Below, in pieces: positions 46,706 through 55,313 of a DNA stretch of 64,000 nt. Location of the stretch: positions 248,001 to 312,000 of the forward strand of contig CAZFPB010000002.1 in assembly GCA_964520985.1 (NCBI GenBank), in the 5' to 3' direction. This DNA is from CAYSGL01 sp964520985 (lineage in GTDB: Bacteria; Pseudomonadota; Alphaproteobacteria; Micavibrionales; Micavibrionaceae). Below the pieces are notes generated by a model, which saw only the letters and a program-made list of their open reading frames with translations, was not told the DNA's origin and made no database searches. Each line of letters starts with the position of its first letter. The first letter of the stretch is position 1. Both the position numbers and the translations under genes were made by a program.

Positions 46706-47761
46706 ATGAATATTATAAATGAGTGCAAGTTAGACTTTTCAGATGTGTTAATTGTTCCTAAGCGTTCGACATTAGATAGTCGCAGTCAGGTTGAATTGAA
46801 TCGTCATTTTAAATTCCCCAACACTTCAACTACCTGGAGTGGTATTCCAATTGTAGCAGCTAACATGGACACAGTTGGAACGTTATCAATGTGGGATTCG
46901 CTACATCAACATAATATGTTGACGTGTCTCAGTAAACATTATTCGTTAAATGAAATTTTCACCCACGTTGCTACGATTCAACGACTTAACTCACATCAAG
47001 AATTCGTTGCTATTTCTACGGGAATCAAAGAAGACGATCTAGAACGCATGTATCAAATTACTGATGCATTTCCTGCAATCAAATTTATTTGTATTGATGT
47101 TGCTAACGGATATACAGAAAGTTTTGTTACTGCAGTATCACAAGTTCGTGAAAAACGCCCTAATCACATCATCATTGCTGGCAATGTAGTAACACCAAGT
47201 ATGGCTGAAGTATTAATCATTGCTGGAGCTGATATTGTAAAAGTTGGTATTGGATCTGGAGCTGTTTGTACCACTCGTCTCAAAACTGGTGTTGGATATC
47301 CCCAATTATCTGCAATTATTGAAACTGCTGATGCTGTTCACGGTTTAAAAGGGCACGTGATGAGCGATGGTGGTTGTGTAGTTCCTGGTGATATATCAAA
47401 AGCATTTGGAGCTGGTGCGGACTTTGTCATGCTTGGTGGGATGTTAGCTGGACATGATGAAGCTGGTGTTGACAATTTTGTATATGAAGGAATTAATTTT
47501 GTTGGCGTTCGTTACTACGGAATGAGCAGCGAAGCTGCAATGAATCGCCATTCGGGTGGTGTAGCAGGGTACCGAACTAGCGAAGGCAAAGAAGTTTGCA
47601 TTCCATATAAGGGATCTGTTCACAATACAGTTCAAGACATTCTTGGTGGGGTTCGTAGTACATGTACTTACATTGGTGCAAGTTCTTTGAAGGAAGTTCC
47701 TAAACGTACTACATTCATTAGAACTGGTCGTCAGTATAATAATGCGTTCGATAAATATTAA
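46706..47761 (+). CDS. guaC: GMP reductase (IMPDH/GMPR family)
   Basis: FSDVLIVPKRSTL start, VAANMDTVGT, and the catalytic loop GIGSGAVCTTRLKTGVGYPQ (here quoted in its key part VCTTR, Cys about 188), then SDGG, and GAGADFVMLGGMLAG for phosphate binding. GuaC converts GMP to IMP with NADPH. Length 351 fits GuaC (about 347) and lacks CBS domains of IMPDH. It lies after a terminator, so it may use its own promoter (not clear). With FolE2 it suggests a purine/deazapurine pathway. Confidence 0.88.
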   Translation: MNIINECKLDFSDVLIVPKRSTLDSRSQVELNRHFKFPNTSTTWSGIPIVAANMDTVGTLSMWDSLHQHNMLTCLSKHYSLNEIFTHVATIQRLNSHQEFVAISTGIKEDDLERMYQITDAFPAIKFICIDVANGYTESFVTAVSQVREKRPNHIIIAGNVVTPSMAEVLIIAGADIVKVGIGSGAVCTTRLKTGVGYPQLSAIIETADAVHGLKGHVMSDGGCVVPGDISKAFGAGADFVMLGGMLAGHDEAGVDNFVYEGINFVGVRYYGMSSEAAMNRHSGGVAGYRTSEGKEVCIPYKGSVHNTVQDILGGVRSTCTYIGASSLKEVPKRTTFIRTGRQYNNAFDKY

Positions 47762-47786
47762 TACCGCATCATTCGTAGGGTATTTT
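47761..47786 (+). terminator. terminator-like hairpin next to a start codon
   Basis: ATACC pairs with GGTAT, then TTTT and the ATG of the next gene. Same layout as at 38452. Confidence 0.45.
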
Positions 47787-47787
47787 T

Positions 47788-48285
47788 ATGTTTAATTTAT
47801 TTAAGAACGCATTAACAGAACAAGATGAACGTGAACAGGATCAGACTATTTCTCATCTGCTAGGTGATGACGACGATCAAAGTGATATTTCTCGTCGCTA
47901 CGATCATGACGAACGTGATGATGAAAAAGATTCTGACGACACCGAAAAACATCATGGAATTAAAATTACTCGTTTAGATAAAGACGATGAAACTAATTCC
48001 GAAGAAGGGGCCGAACAGGAACAGAATCCTGATAGACAAGGATTAATTCGTACTGTTCCAAATGCACATCTCGTATACAAACGTCAGGCAAGTGATGGTA
48101 CGTTCGAAGAACTATGGATATACAACGTTAGCAAAATGCAAGACGAAATTAAAATTCGCCGAGCAATTTTGTCTGGAACGGATATTCCAGTTGACAAAAA
48201 AACATCACCAGATGGTAATCAACGATATGAAATTTGGTCTATCAGCAATGCTGAAATGTTGCATATCATTGGTTTGGTTAACTAA
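47788..48285 (+). CDS. hypothetical acidic protein, 165 aa
   Basis: MFNLFKNAL start, then about 80 residues very rich in Asp and Glu (low complexity), and a C-terminal compact domain (AHLVYKRQASDGTFEELWIYN, ending MLHIIGLVN). Related proteins occur in T4-type phages, function unknown. Confidence 0.55.
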   Translation: MFNLFKNALTEQDEREQDQTISHLLGDDDDQSDISRRYDHDERDDEKDSDDTEKHHGIKITRLDKDDETNSEEGAEQEQNPDRQGLIRTVPNAHLVYKRQASDGTFEELWIYNVSKMQDEIKIRRAILSGTDIPVDKKTSPDGNQRYEIWSISNAEMLHIIGLVN

Positions 48286-48302
48286 TTTGAAAAGGTAAAG
48301 GA

Positions 48303-48560
48303 ATGGGTGAATCTATGAGTAGTACAGAATATTTAGAAGGTGTATTGCGAGAGCGTTTAATGGTGTTGATGACTCAAGCAGCGAAGTATCGTTCTGCAAT
48401 TGAAGGGGCGAAAACGAATACAAAACGTGTGTATTTTGAAAACAAGCTGAAAAAGATTCAACCTGATGTAATTCGCCTTGTTAATGCATTGTCGGTAATA
48501 CCGAAAGATACGTCTGCACGAGAGAGCAATAAAGATGCAACCACATCACTTGCCGATTGA
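48303..48560 (+). CDS. hypothetical helical protein, 85 aa
   Basis: Not recognised. Helical and basic. ATG 48303 or 48315 (MSSTEYLEG) may be used. It overlaps the next gene by 26 bases. Confidence 0.5.
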   Translation: MGESMSSTEYLEGVLRERLMVLMTQAAKYRSAIEGAKTNTKRVYFENKLKKIQPDVIRLVNALSVIPKDTSARESNKDATTSLAD

Positions 48561-48951
48561 TTGGGCTCAAGTATATTTTAGTGCTGATGCTTATCAAGAA
48601 GCGTTTACTGATGTTCGTTTAGTAACTATCAAAAGCGAATATTTAAACGCTGTTCAAGAACAAGCAATTGATATTGTTGGATGTTGTGACGAGACATTAA
48701 TGCGAGAAGCTGCTAAACAAATAGTGCTTAATAAGCAGATCTCGATTAAAGAATATGTTACAGTTAACAATAAGGGAGATATTAAAGTTGCAATAATGTC
48801 TGATCAGGTAGATTCCGTTGACGCTTGGATGCGTTCACTTGATCTTGTATCACAGGCACTATCGCAACTTAATGGACAGTCAGGTACTATTGAATTTGGC
48901 GAATCCATTTATTTTAACGTATCGGATCTTTGGTGGATTCAGTGCCATTAA
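48535..48951 (+). CDS. hypothetical protein, 138 aa
   Basis: Not recognised. Mixed alpha/beta; ends SDLWWIQCH. Last plus-strand gene before the minus-strand block; it converges with the next gene, overlapping by 4 bases. Confidence 0.5.
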   Translation: MQPHHLPIDWAQVYFSADAYQEAFTDVRLVTIKSEYLNAVQEQAIDIVGCCDETLMREAAKQIVLNKQISIKEYVTVNNKGDIKVAIMSDQVDSVDAWMRSLDLVSQALSQLNGQSGTIEFGESIYFNVSDLWWIQCH

Positions 48952-49748
48952 CTTGGTCTTGCTTCCTCCAAAAACGTATCCATACTCCACAGTAATTGGT
49001 AGATATTGGGCACAATTCTTCTAGCGGTTTCATCCATATATGCTGACGAATTGTGTTCAATTATTTTGTGAATAATCTCATTTTTGTCAGTCGGATACCA
49101 ATAAGCCTTGATTAAGGTAAATTGTTCCAGTTGCCATGCTTCTGTTATCCCTGTTATTCCACCCATTATAACGCGAACATCATAGATGTTAGATGGCACA
49201 TCATTATGTTGAACGATGCAAATAGTACGTGTTTCTACAATCTTTTTCTGAGCTTCTACTGTTTCGCGTGGTCGTGTTCCTAACCAATGTGCCCAGGAAA
49301 TCCATTCACTTTTGTACACGACATCTGGACGAGATGGAATATCACTAGGAACCTTATCTTTATTGTCTCGAATGTATTCTCGCCAATCTGGGTACGACGT
49401 CATTCCTTGTTCTTTACTGATTTGGTGTGCGTAGATTAGTGCTTCGTTGAATGGACGAAATGTAGTTCTTCCAGATTTAAATTTATTGTCCGTTCCTAAA
49501 AAATCATTCCATGAAGTCCAATCAGGATAAGCTCTGTATGGAAATCTCGGGATAGCTGCTGGTTTATTTTTATCCCACCATTCTTTATACTGAGATGCTG
49601 ATCCTAGTATTTCGTTTCGTACTATTTCTGTTGCGTCAGCCAGTGACATATATTTGTTGGAGCGCGGCTTTCCTTTTGGTTTACCTGTTTTAGGTTTAGC
49701 CTTGACAACTTTTGTTAACTTTGCTTGTTTTTTTTCAGTGTCGCTCAT
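48948..49748 (-). CDS. protein with repeated YPDW-type (phage integrase repeat-like) motifs, 266 aa
   Basis: ATG 49748 after GGAGG is the start; it overlaps the SOD gene end. A Lys-rich N-terminus precedes repeated units containing YPDWTSWNDFLG, YPDWREYI and WISWAHWLG, as in the small W-rich repeats seen in phage and bacterial proteins. The C-terminus is helical. Function unknown. Confidence 0.55.
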   Translation of the reverse strand: MSDTEKKQAKLTKVVKAKPKTGKPKGKPRSNKYMSLADATEIVRNEILGSASQYKEWWDKNKPAAIPRFPYRAYPDWTSWNDFLGTDNKFKSGRTTFRPFNEALIYAHQISKEQGMTSYPDWREYIRDNKDKVPSDIPSRPDVVYKSEWISWAHWLGTRPRETVEAQKKIVETRTICIVQHNDVPSNIYDVRVIMGGITGITEAWQLEQFTLIKAYWYPTDKNEIIHKIIEHNSSAYMDETARRIVPNIYQLLWSMDTFLEEARPS

Positions 49749-50376
49749 CTGATCCTCCAATCGCCTGTTCATAACGTTGATTAATCACATTCCAATTGAG
49801 AATTTGAAAGCAATTATTCAGGTATTTTTTGCGATCCACGTTATAATCGTATTCATAAGCATGTTCCCATAAATCGACAACGAACAATATGCGCAGATTT
49901 TTATCGTTACTGATTGGGTTAATAGCGTTTGCTGTGGTTGTAATGGATAATTCTTTAGTCTGTGTGTTATACAACAGCCATGCCCATCCAGATGCAAAAC
50001 GTTTAATAGACTGGTCAACAAAATCTGACTTGAATGAATTAAACGTTCCGTATTGCTGCATAATCGCAGCTTTCAATTGATCAGAAATTTGTCCGCCAGT
50101 TCCTGGAGGACTTAAATTTTCCCACATAGCTGTATGGTTATACGCTTGGGCAGCCTGATTGTATAGTGTGGATGGAGCTTTGATATCAGACGATTCGCTA
50201 ATAATTTGCTCAAGAGTTGAATCTTGATACAACGTATCATTAATCAATTCGTTTACTTTTTTATAATACCCTTGAGTTCGCTTTTCATAGTGATAATGAA
50301 CACTATGTTTGGACATATGAGGTTGCAATGCATCCTGTGCATAAGGCAACTTAGGGCATTTAATATGCTGCGTCAT
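49735..50376 (-). CDS. Fe/Mn-type superoxide dismutase
   Basis: Fe/Mn SOD plan: LPYAQDALQPHMS, HYHYEKRTQGYY (ligand His 29), YNHTAMWENLSP (second ligand), FASGWAWLLY, and DLWEHAYEYDY (Asp and His ligands). All four metal ligands appear to be kept; the usual KHH after the first ligand is KRT. Length 213 is normal. It converts superoxide to peroxide and oxygen. Such an enzyme is unusual in a phage and may protect the host or virion from oxidative stress. Start at 50376. Confidence 0.85.
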   Translation of the reverse strand: MTQHIKCPKLPYAQDALQPHMSKHSVHYHYEKRTQGYYKKVNELINDTLYQDSTLEQIISESSDIKAPSTLYNQAAQAYNHTAMWENLSPPGTGGQISDQLKAAIMQQYGTFNSFKSDFVDQSIKRFASGWAWLLYNTQTKELSITTTANAINPISNDKNLRILFVVDLWEHAYEYDYNVDRKKYLNNCFQILNWNVINQRYEQAIGGSDERH

Positions 50377-50473
50377 TGTAAGTTCCCGTTAAAGTACCGT
50401 AATATTTACTTTTATTTTTAACTGGGTCATCAATGGTACTAAATAATGTCATATTGACTTGAGGTATGTAACG

Positions 50474-50914
50474 TTGCCAGTAATAAAGAAAAACACATCG
50501 GTTAAATGTCCTTTAATTATCGAACCCCATCCTGTCGATTATAACGGATATCCATTCGTTACATTAATCTCATACCGCAAGCAACATATGTTAACAATCG
50601 TCGATAATTATGATGGACAAACTATTGATGCATATGTATTAGATTTGTGCGTTGCTGAAGATGTCAATGAAGAAATGTTAATTCAAACCGCTTCCGAGTG
50701 GTACGATTCAGATAATCACAATTATCCAATTTCTATTGAATTTTCTAAGCGTGGAATGACTAACGAGATGTCTCGAATATATCGATCACTTAATGTCGAT
50801 TTTATTTCGCGATTTATCGGGCCAGTATTTCGATATCCAATGAATCGCATCAAGAGTGTTAAAAGACGGCGCCGGAAAACGATACCGTCTAATATCGAAG
50901 TTATATCAAAGTAA
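50474..50914 (+). CDS. hypothetical protein, 146 aa
   Basis: Start TTG 50474, 8 bases after TGAGG, is preferred over a TTG at 50459. Beta-rich with a very basic end (KSVKRRRRKTI). Not recognised. It is an isolated plus-strand gene in the minus block and overlaps the next gene end by 9 bases. Confidence 0.5.
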   Translation: MPVIKKNTSVKCPLIIEPHPVDYNGYPFVTLISYRKQHMLTIVDNYDGQTIDAYVLDLCVAEDVNEEMLIQTASEWYDSDNHNYPISIEFSKRGMTNEMSRIYRSLNVDFISRFIGPVFRYPMNRIKSVKRRRRKTIPSNIEVISK

Positions 50915-51346
50915 TTCTTTAATAAACCTCAAATCTAACGGATCATATGATTCCATCTGTCCTGTGTCAGGTGGAGCCATATCCATTTGATCGTCAACAG
51001 GGCCGGCCTGAAATGGATCACTTTGAGGAGGCGATTGAGGATTGGCATTTGTTTGATTATCAGCAGAATCAGTGAATGCAAACGTTTCACCATCTTGCGT
51101 TAATGTTCCAGCTTCATCAACCAATGCGTAATCACGCATGGTTTGCATACCAGCATCAGTAACGGTTACGTTATAATCCTTAACAGCAATCAATCCAAGT
51201 TGTTGCAGCATATTAGCGGCAGCCATTAAATTTTGGTTACCTTTAATTTCCGAAATAGCAATCTTAGGTGTCGGTGCTGCCACAATTTTACATAAAACTC
51301 TTTTTTGGTTGTCAGACATCTGAACATTTTTAACTATTCTTGCCAC
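50906..51346 (-). CDS. winged-helix-like late protein, 146 aa
   Basis: N-terminal helix-turn-helix-like part (SDNQK-x-VLCKIVAAP, MAAANMLQQLGLI, VTVTDAGMQTM wing) and a C-terminal Gln/Asp/Pro-rich tail. Upstream late promoter implies a virion or late regulatory role. Not related to a named family. Confidence 0.5.
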   Translation of the reverse strand: MARIVKNVQMSDNQKRVLCKIVAAPTPKIAISEIKGNQNLMAAANMLQQLGLIAVKDYNVTVTDAGMQTMRDYALVDEAGTLTQDGETFAFTDSADNQTNANPQSPPQSDPFQAGPVDDQMDMAPPDTGQMESYDPLDLRFIKELL

Positions 51347-51374
51347 TGTATCACCTGCTGTAATGTAATTTAAT

Positions 51375-51382
51375 TATTTATA
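51375..51382 (-). promoter_or_regulatory. T4-type late promoter
   Basis: Minus-strand TATAAATA inside the end of the gene at 51378, before ATG 51346. Confidence 0.6.
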
Positions 51383-51953
51383 TTTTTCCAGCAGCTATTA
51401 AATGTAATTGCAGCACAATTGTTAACGCGTATGCGATAGCGTGAGAACGTCTGAAGGACGATTTATCGTCACTAGAATCACGGTAGATTGATGAACGAAC
51501 TTTATCTGGATTTTTGAGATATTCATTAAGCAAATGCTTCTTATTCGGCCTAATTAAAGCAATGCAATCAGCTAATTGTTGAACGTTAGTTGGTTTCACT
51601 TGTTGGAGTATTTCTCTACTGCGATGCAGCTGAAATAATTTAGGGACGACTTCGGGATCCTGCAACATATTCCAATTAGGTTCTTGACGAATTAGCCGTT
51701 GGATTTCTTGCTTTGAAGTAACATGTTCTAACAAGGTCAAATGAAGGAAGTCTATTTTGAAATAGCCATAATCGCTAGCATGTTTATATGGAATGGCTGC
51801 TAGATTAGTTACTTGATCTTGTGGAATATTTTGAAGATATACTCCACAAGGATGTCTAACCAATTTTCCATTATTGACCATCGACGCTTCAATTCTCGAC
51901 GGAAATAATGTTATCGGCTTAAATGTTTGAGGAACGTCAATATCAAGATCCAT
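51378..51953 (-). CDS. DnaE (Pol III alpha) palm fragment B: catalytic Asp motifs
   Basis: The protein starts MDLDIDVP, matching the DIDxDF catalytic motif of C-family polymerases; RHPCGVYLQNIP matches the HaaGvviS segment; YFKIDFLHLTLLE matches the FDFLGL motif (third catalytic Asp, 68); then a FQ-x-x-R-like KLFQLHRSREIL with ALIRPNKK (ALyRPG) and FRRSHAIAYAL (FnkSHA-x-x-YAL). These occur in DnaE order, but the fingers between are mostly missing. 191 aa against over 1,100 in DnaE. Its partner piece lies at 58220. Confidence 0.75.
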   Translation of the reverse strand: MDLDIDVPQTFKPITLFPSRIEASMVNNGKLVRHPCGVYLQNIPQDQVTNLAAIPYKHASDYGYFKIDFLHLTLLEHVTSKQEIQRLIRQEPNWNMLQDPEVVPKLFQLHRSREILQQVKPTNVQQLADCIALIRPNKKHLLNEYLKNPDKVRSSIYRDSSDDKSSFRRSHAIAYALTIVLQLHLIAAGKI

Positions 51954-51987
51954 AGTATCATCACTTTTAAATGGTAATACTATGGAT
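51948..51987 (-). promoter_or_regulatory. 11-bp inverted repeat over a start codon
   Basis: ATCCATAGTAT (51948-51958) and ATACTATGGAT (51977-51987) are perfect inverted repeats with an 18-nt loop; on the minus strand the start ATG of the palm-B gene is in the 3' arm. Confidence 0.55.
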
Positions 51988-51999
51988 GTTATTCATTAA

Positions 52000-54084
52000 T
52001 TAATCAACTTGGTTGTTTAAAATATCTTCAACGCGAGTTAACTTTTCATCCAGCTGTTTGATAGCTTCGATTAATAATCCAACCATATTGCCATACGCAA
52101 CTGACATGTATCCATCTTGATCTTGCGTTACAGCTTCTGGAAGCACTTGTTGAACTTCTTGAGCAATTACACCTGTTTTTCTAGTGTTTGTATCAATGTC
52201 AGTTCTTGTAAATGTGTATCCAGACAGCTGTTTTACCTTGTCCAACGCATCGCGAATTGGTTCTACATCTTTCTTGAGACGAGAATCCGAATATGCTGTT
52301 ACGTTGCCTGCTGCTGTCAGATCACCAGTTGTTTTACTTAACGATATCAAGTTCGCAAAACCAGTTCCACGAATGTAGAAATCGTTCGTGCCACCGCCTG
52401 CAAGATCCAGATAAACGTTATCGTTAGTTGGAGAAGACCACATTCTTCCGTTGCCACCAGTTCCAATATACAACATAGCGTTGTCTTGGAATTGCACGTA
52501 GTTTGATAACGACCCAGCAACGGTTAACACTCCGCTAATCGTATCCCCTGCTTTATTTGTTGGTGTATATCCTAATGCTGTAATAACATCTGCAGAGTTA
52601 ATTTGAGCACCCGTCGTAACGCGTCCATACGTATCAACAGTAACTTTAGTATACGTTCCCGCGCTTACTCCAGTAGTTGCTAAATCAATATTGTCTGCGT
52701 TTACAACAATGCGAGTAGCACTTGCTGTTCCAACATTCATGGTATTACCAGTTCGCGTTAACCCGTTTCCTGCAATAATTTGACCAGCACTGCTGATTTG
52801 AGCAAACGACAATGGCGTTACGTCAACTTGAATTGGGTCGTTGGTTATTAATACCCATGACGTATCAGCATTGACAGTACCTTCACTAACAAATACGGTC
52901 ATTCCAGCCATAACTTCAAAATCAGAATCAGCATCTTCTGTACGTATTAATTCAACTGAATCATATTCATATAATCCGTTTTCTTCTGGTGCTGTTTGAC
53001 CCATCAACAAAATACGATCACCTGAGTTTAACGTAACCCCATCGATCGCCGCTGGCGGTGACAGTAATGGAACGTCGACGGTTGAACTAACTCTTGCAGC
53101 TTGCTTATACTGAATACCGGAAACTAACGAATCAACGTATGTTTTGTCAAATCCAAGAACAGCTGTTACGTCTGTTGATAATAAGAAAACTGGACCTTGA
53201 CGACCATTAAACGACGATACGCTAAGCAAATCTACATATTGTTTAGTAGCTGCTTCAAGTGTAGTCGTTGGATTACCGCTTAAAAGAAGCGGGCCTGTCA
53301 TTGTATCGCCAGCTACATTAACTGGTGTGTATGTTAACGCATCTGTAACGTCGAGAGATGTTAATGTTACGGCGCCAGTACGAGTGTTAAATGATGTTAC
53401 GGCGCCACCAACTCCAGCTGCGATTTCCGTATCAACATATTGTTTGGTAGCTGCATCTAATCCATTAACAGGATCAGCGTTTAACACTAAAGTTCCTGTC
53501 ATTGTATCGCCAGCTACATTAACTGGTGTGTATGTTAACGCATCTGTAACGTCGAGAGATGTTAATGTTACGGCGCCAGTACGACCATTAAACGAAGTAA
53601 CTGCTCCGCTAACTGCTGTTGCAATCTCATCATCAACATATTGTTTGGTTGTTGCATCGTTAGGGTTGACGGGAGTATTAACGTTAGCTAACGTATATCC
53701 AGAGACATCTACAGATCCACCAACAGATGATAGAACTAATTGCCAGTCTGTTCCATCATATATGTACGTTCCAGCAATTGTTGGATCGGATGGATTGGAT
53801 GGATCTGCGAAATCAACATTCTTAAACCAAATCTGACCTTGAATAGCATACGCTGGGCGACTTTCGTATGCGAAATGTTCTAACATGTGAACTAACGTTT
53901 CAGCAACTCGTTCACCATATTCATTCATCCCTTTACCTAACAATACAACAGATGTATTAGCAGACGTTGCTTGAGGGTCTAATGGTGTTGGAGCAATTGG
54001 AGAAGCAGGACCATTTGTCGTTGATGGTCTAATAACAAATGATCCCTTCGCTGGATCAGTAAAATTTATGATGTAGTCTGACAT
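52000..54084 (-). CDS. tail fibre/spike with C-terminal S74 intramolecular chaperone
   Basis: ATG 54084 preferred to GTG 54090. Long beta-rich protein with repeated units (GRTGAVTLTSLDVTDAL, TYTPVNVAGDTMTG) as in phage fibres. The last 100 residues carry the Peptidase_S74 domain: SDSRLKKDVEPI, TRKTGVIAQEVQQVLPEAV and a final helix. That domain trimerises the fibre and then cleaves itself off, at the Ser of SDSRLKKD. It binds the host receptor, presumably. Late promoter with hairpin upstream. Confidence 0.88.
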   Translation of the reverse strand: MSDYIINFTDPAKGSFVIRPSTTNGPASPIAPTPLDPQATSANTSVVLLGKGMNEYGERVAETLVHMLEHFAYESRPAYAIQGQIWFKNVDFADPSNPSDPTIAGTYIYDGTDWQLVLSSVGGSVDVSGYTLANVNTPVNPNDATTKQYVDDEIATAVSGAVTSFNGRTGAVTLTSLDVTDALTYTPVNVAGDTMTGTLVLNADPVNGLDAATKQYVDTEIAAGVGGAVTSFNTRTGAVTLTSLDVTDALTYTPVNVAGDTMTGPLLLSGNPTTTLEAATKQYVDLLSVSSFNGRQGPVFLLSTDVTAVLGFDKTYVDSLVSGIQYKQAARVSSTVDVPLLSPPAAIDGVTLNSGDRILLMGQTAPEENGLYEYDSVELIRTEDADSDFEVMAGMTVFVSEGTVNADTSWVLITNDPIQVDVTPLSFAQISSAGQIIAGNGLTRTGNTMNVGTASATRIVVNADNIDLATTGVSAGTYTKVTVDTYGRVTTGAQINSADVITALGYTPTNKAGDTISGVLTVAGSLSNYVQFQDNAMLYIGTGGNGRMWSSPTNDNVYLDLAGGGTNDFYIRGTGFANLISLSKTTGDLTAAGNVTAYSDSRLKKDVEPIRDALDKVKQLSGYTFTRTDIDTNTRKTGVIAQEVQQVLPEAVTQDQDGYMSVAYGNMVGLLIEAIKQLDEKLTRVEDILNNQVD
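53294..53584 (-). repeat. two identical 90-bp direct repeats in the fibre gene
   Basis: 53294-53383 and 53495-53584 appear base-for-base identical, 201 bases apart; they encode the TYTPVNVAGDTMTG unit. Recombination between them would remove one repeat in frame (67 codons). Confidence 0.85.
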
Positions 54085-54085
54085 T

Positions 54086-54110
54086 GGCACGTCCTGCAGT
54101 ATGATGTGCC
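54086..54110 (-). promoter_or_regulatory. leader hairpin of the fibre mRNA
   Basis: GGCAC/GTGCC pairing with the SD (CAGGAC) in the loop, directly after the late promoter and before ATG 54084. Confidence 0.5.
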
Positions 54111-54111
54111 G

Positions 54112-54119
54112 TATTTATG
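54112..54119 (-). promoter_or_regulatory. T4-type late promoter of the fibre gene
   Basis: Minus-strand CATAAATA followed by C, 28 bases before the fibre ATG. Confidence 0.65.
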
Positions 54120-54133
54120 TTTTAAATGGTTGA

Positions 54134-54835
54134 TTAAATCCCTATTTCTGCAACGTATTGTTTAATCTGGGCAACTGCGTCACTATGTTTTTCGAACTTA
54201 TCACTCCAAATGTCAGGGCGAATGTACGTTTCTATGATTCCACGCTGCTCTACTGTTGTTCGATCTCGAAACATTCGTTTGAATGAAGGACTACATAATA
54301 ATAACCATGGTGAGAGTTGTCTCGTACCTAACAAATCAATAATTTCATAAATTGGAAGTTTATCAAAAAATTGTTCAACAGGAATATCCATTCGTGTAGA
54401 AACATCCAATAATGTTTGCAATGATATGTTAACGTGCTCCATTGGAGATGTTTTGGTATCTATAAAATCCATGTACATGCTATACATTTCATCTAAGCAC
54501 CACAACGTTGGCTGCATTTTATGTCTGCACATTAACCAAATAAATTTTTCAGGCGTAGGCAATCGAACTCGTTGAACAAAATCAGCGAAGTTAATAAACG
54601 TTCTGAAATACTTCGAATCCAAAAACGTAGTAGCTGGCGGTGCTAATTTATTTTGAGTACGTAACCAAGTGCAATAATAACTGTACCCAGCTTGTCCAAG
54701 CGGAGTTTTTAGTTCTTGCAATCGTTTCATCTGTTTGCATTGGTGCTGCAAGTATCGATGTTCTTGTACAAATCCTTTATGGCAGTACTTGCACACGAAT
54801 TTATTGGTCGTACGAGCACGATAATCAGCACTCAT
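54134..54835 (-). CDS. zinc-finger protein in the regA position, 233 aa
   Basis: N-terminal FVCKYCHKGF-x-x-x-x-x-x-x-x-H-x-C is a C2HC/C2H2-like finger with basic flanks. The rest is helical and aromatic (WLRTQNK, FIWLMCRHKMQPTLWCLDEM). T4 has regA after gene 62 here, but this protein shows no RegA similarity. Perhaps a post-transcriptional or late regulator; function unknown. 10 bases after gp62 gene end. Confidence 0.6.
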   Translation of the reverse strand: MSADYRARTTNKFVCKYCHKGFVQEHRYLQHQCKQMKRLQELKTPLGQAGYSYYCTWLRTQNKLAPPATTFLDSKYFRTFINFADFVQRVRLPTPEKFIWLMCRHKMQPTLWCLDEMYSMYMDFIDTKTSPMEHVNISLQTLLDVSTRMDIPVEQFFDKLPIYEIIDLLGTRQLSPWLLLCSPSFKRMFRDRTTVEQRGIIETYIRPDIWSDKFEKHSDAVAQIKQYVAEIGI

Positions 54836-54845
54836 GGGTTTCTAC

Positions 54846-55313
54846 TCACTTATATTCTTTCATGATTTTTGTGATTTGATCTTTTTGAAATCCTAGTTCG
54901 TTAGCATACTGTACGATATCATCGCACGTAAACAAGTCTATAACCTGGGAAGCCTTTGTTGTACTGTATCCCAAATAATCACTAATAACCTTAGTCGAAA
55001 TTGGTTTTGTATACTTAGATCCCTCGCGTTTGATCCATTTATACCGATTAATCTTACCTGACGTACACACTGTCATCAGATGATATAGCAATTTTTTATG
55101 TTTTGTACCGAAGTGAAACAAATACGGATTTACGAACTCATTAATAAAGTACGTTTGTGCAGGATCTTTGGATCCTGTTAACCAACGAGCTATAACAAAT
55201 GGAACAAACTGTTTTATTTGTAGTTCATCCATTTGTTCAACATACTTTGCATTCTTTAAATCTATTTGTTTAAGAACTTCAAATATATCTAGTTTATCAT
55301 TCTGCTTTGACAT
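54846..55313 (-). CDS. 62: clamp-loader small subunit, gp62-like
   Basis: KQFVPFVIARWLTG, YFINEFVNPYLFHFG and LLYHLMT ... R-YKWIKRE, then ISDYLGYSTTKA and the C-terminal helices follow gp62 of T4-type cyanophages (about 140-190 aa). gp62 works with gp44 (4:1) to load the gp45 sliding clamp. Position one gene after gp44 supports this. It overlaps the zinc-binding gene upstream. Confidence 0.75.
   Translation of the reverse strand: MSKQNDKLDIFEVLKQIDLKNAKYVEQMDELQIKQFVPFVIARWLTGSKDPAQTYFINEFVNPYLFHFGTKHKKLLYHLMTVCTSGKINRYKWIKREGSKYTKPISTKVISDYLGYSTTKASQVIDLFTCDDIVQYANELGFQKDQITKIMKEYK

Noticed and set aside
53327..53836. Plus-strand frame of 169 codons in the tail-fibre gene
   Set aside because: It follows from the repeats of the fibre gene read in antisense; no SD or promoter.
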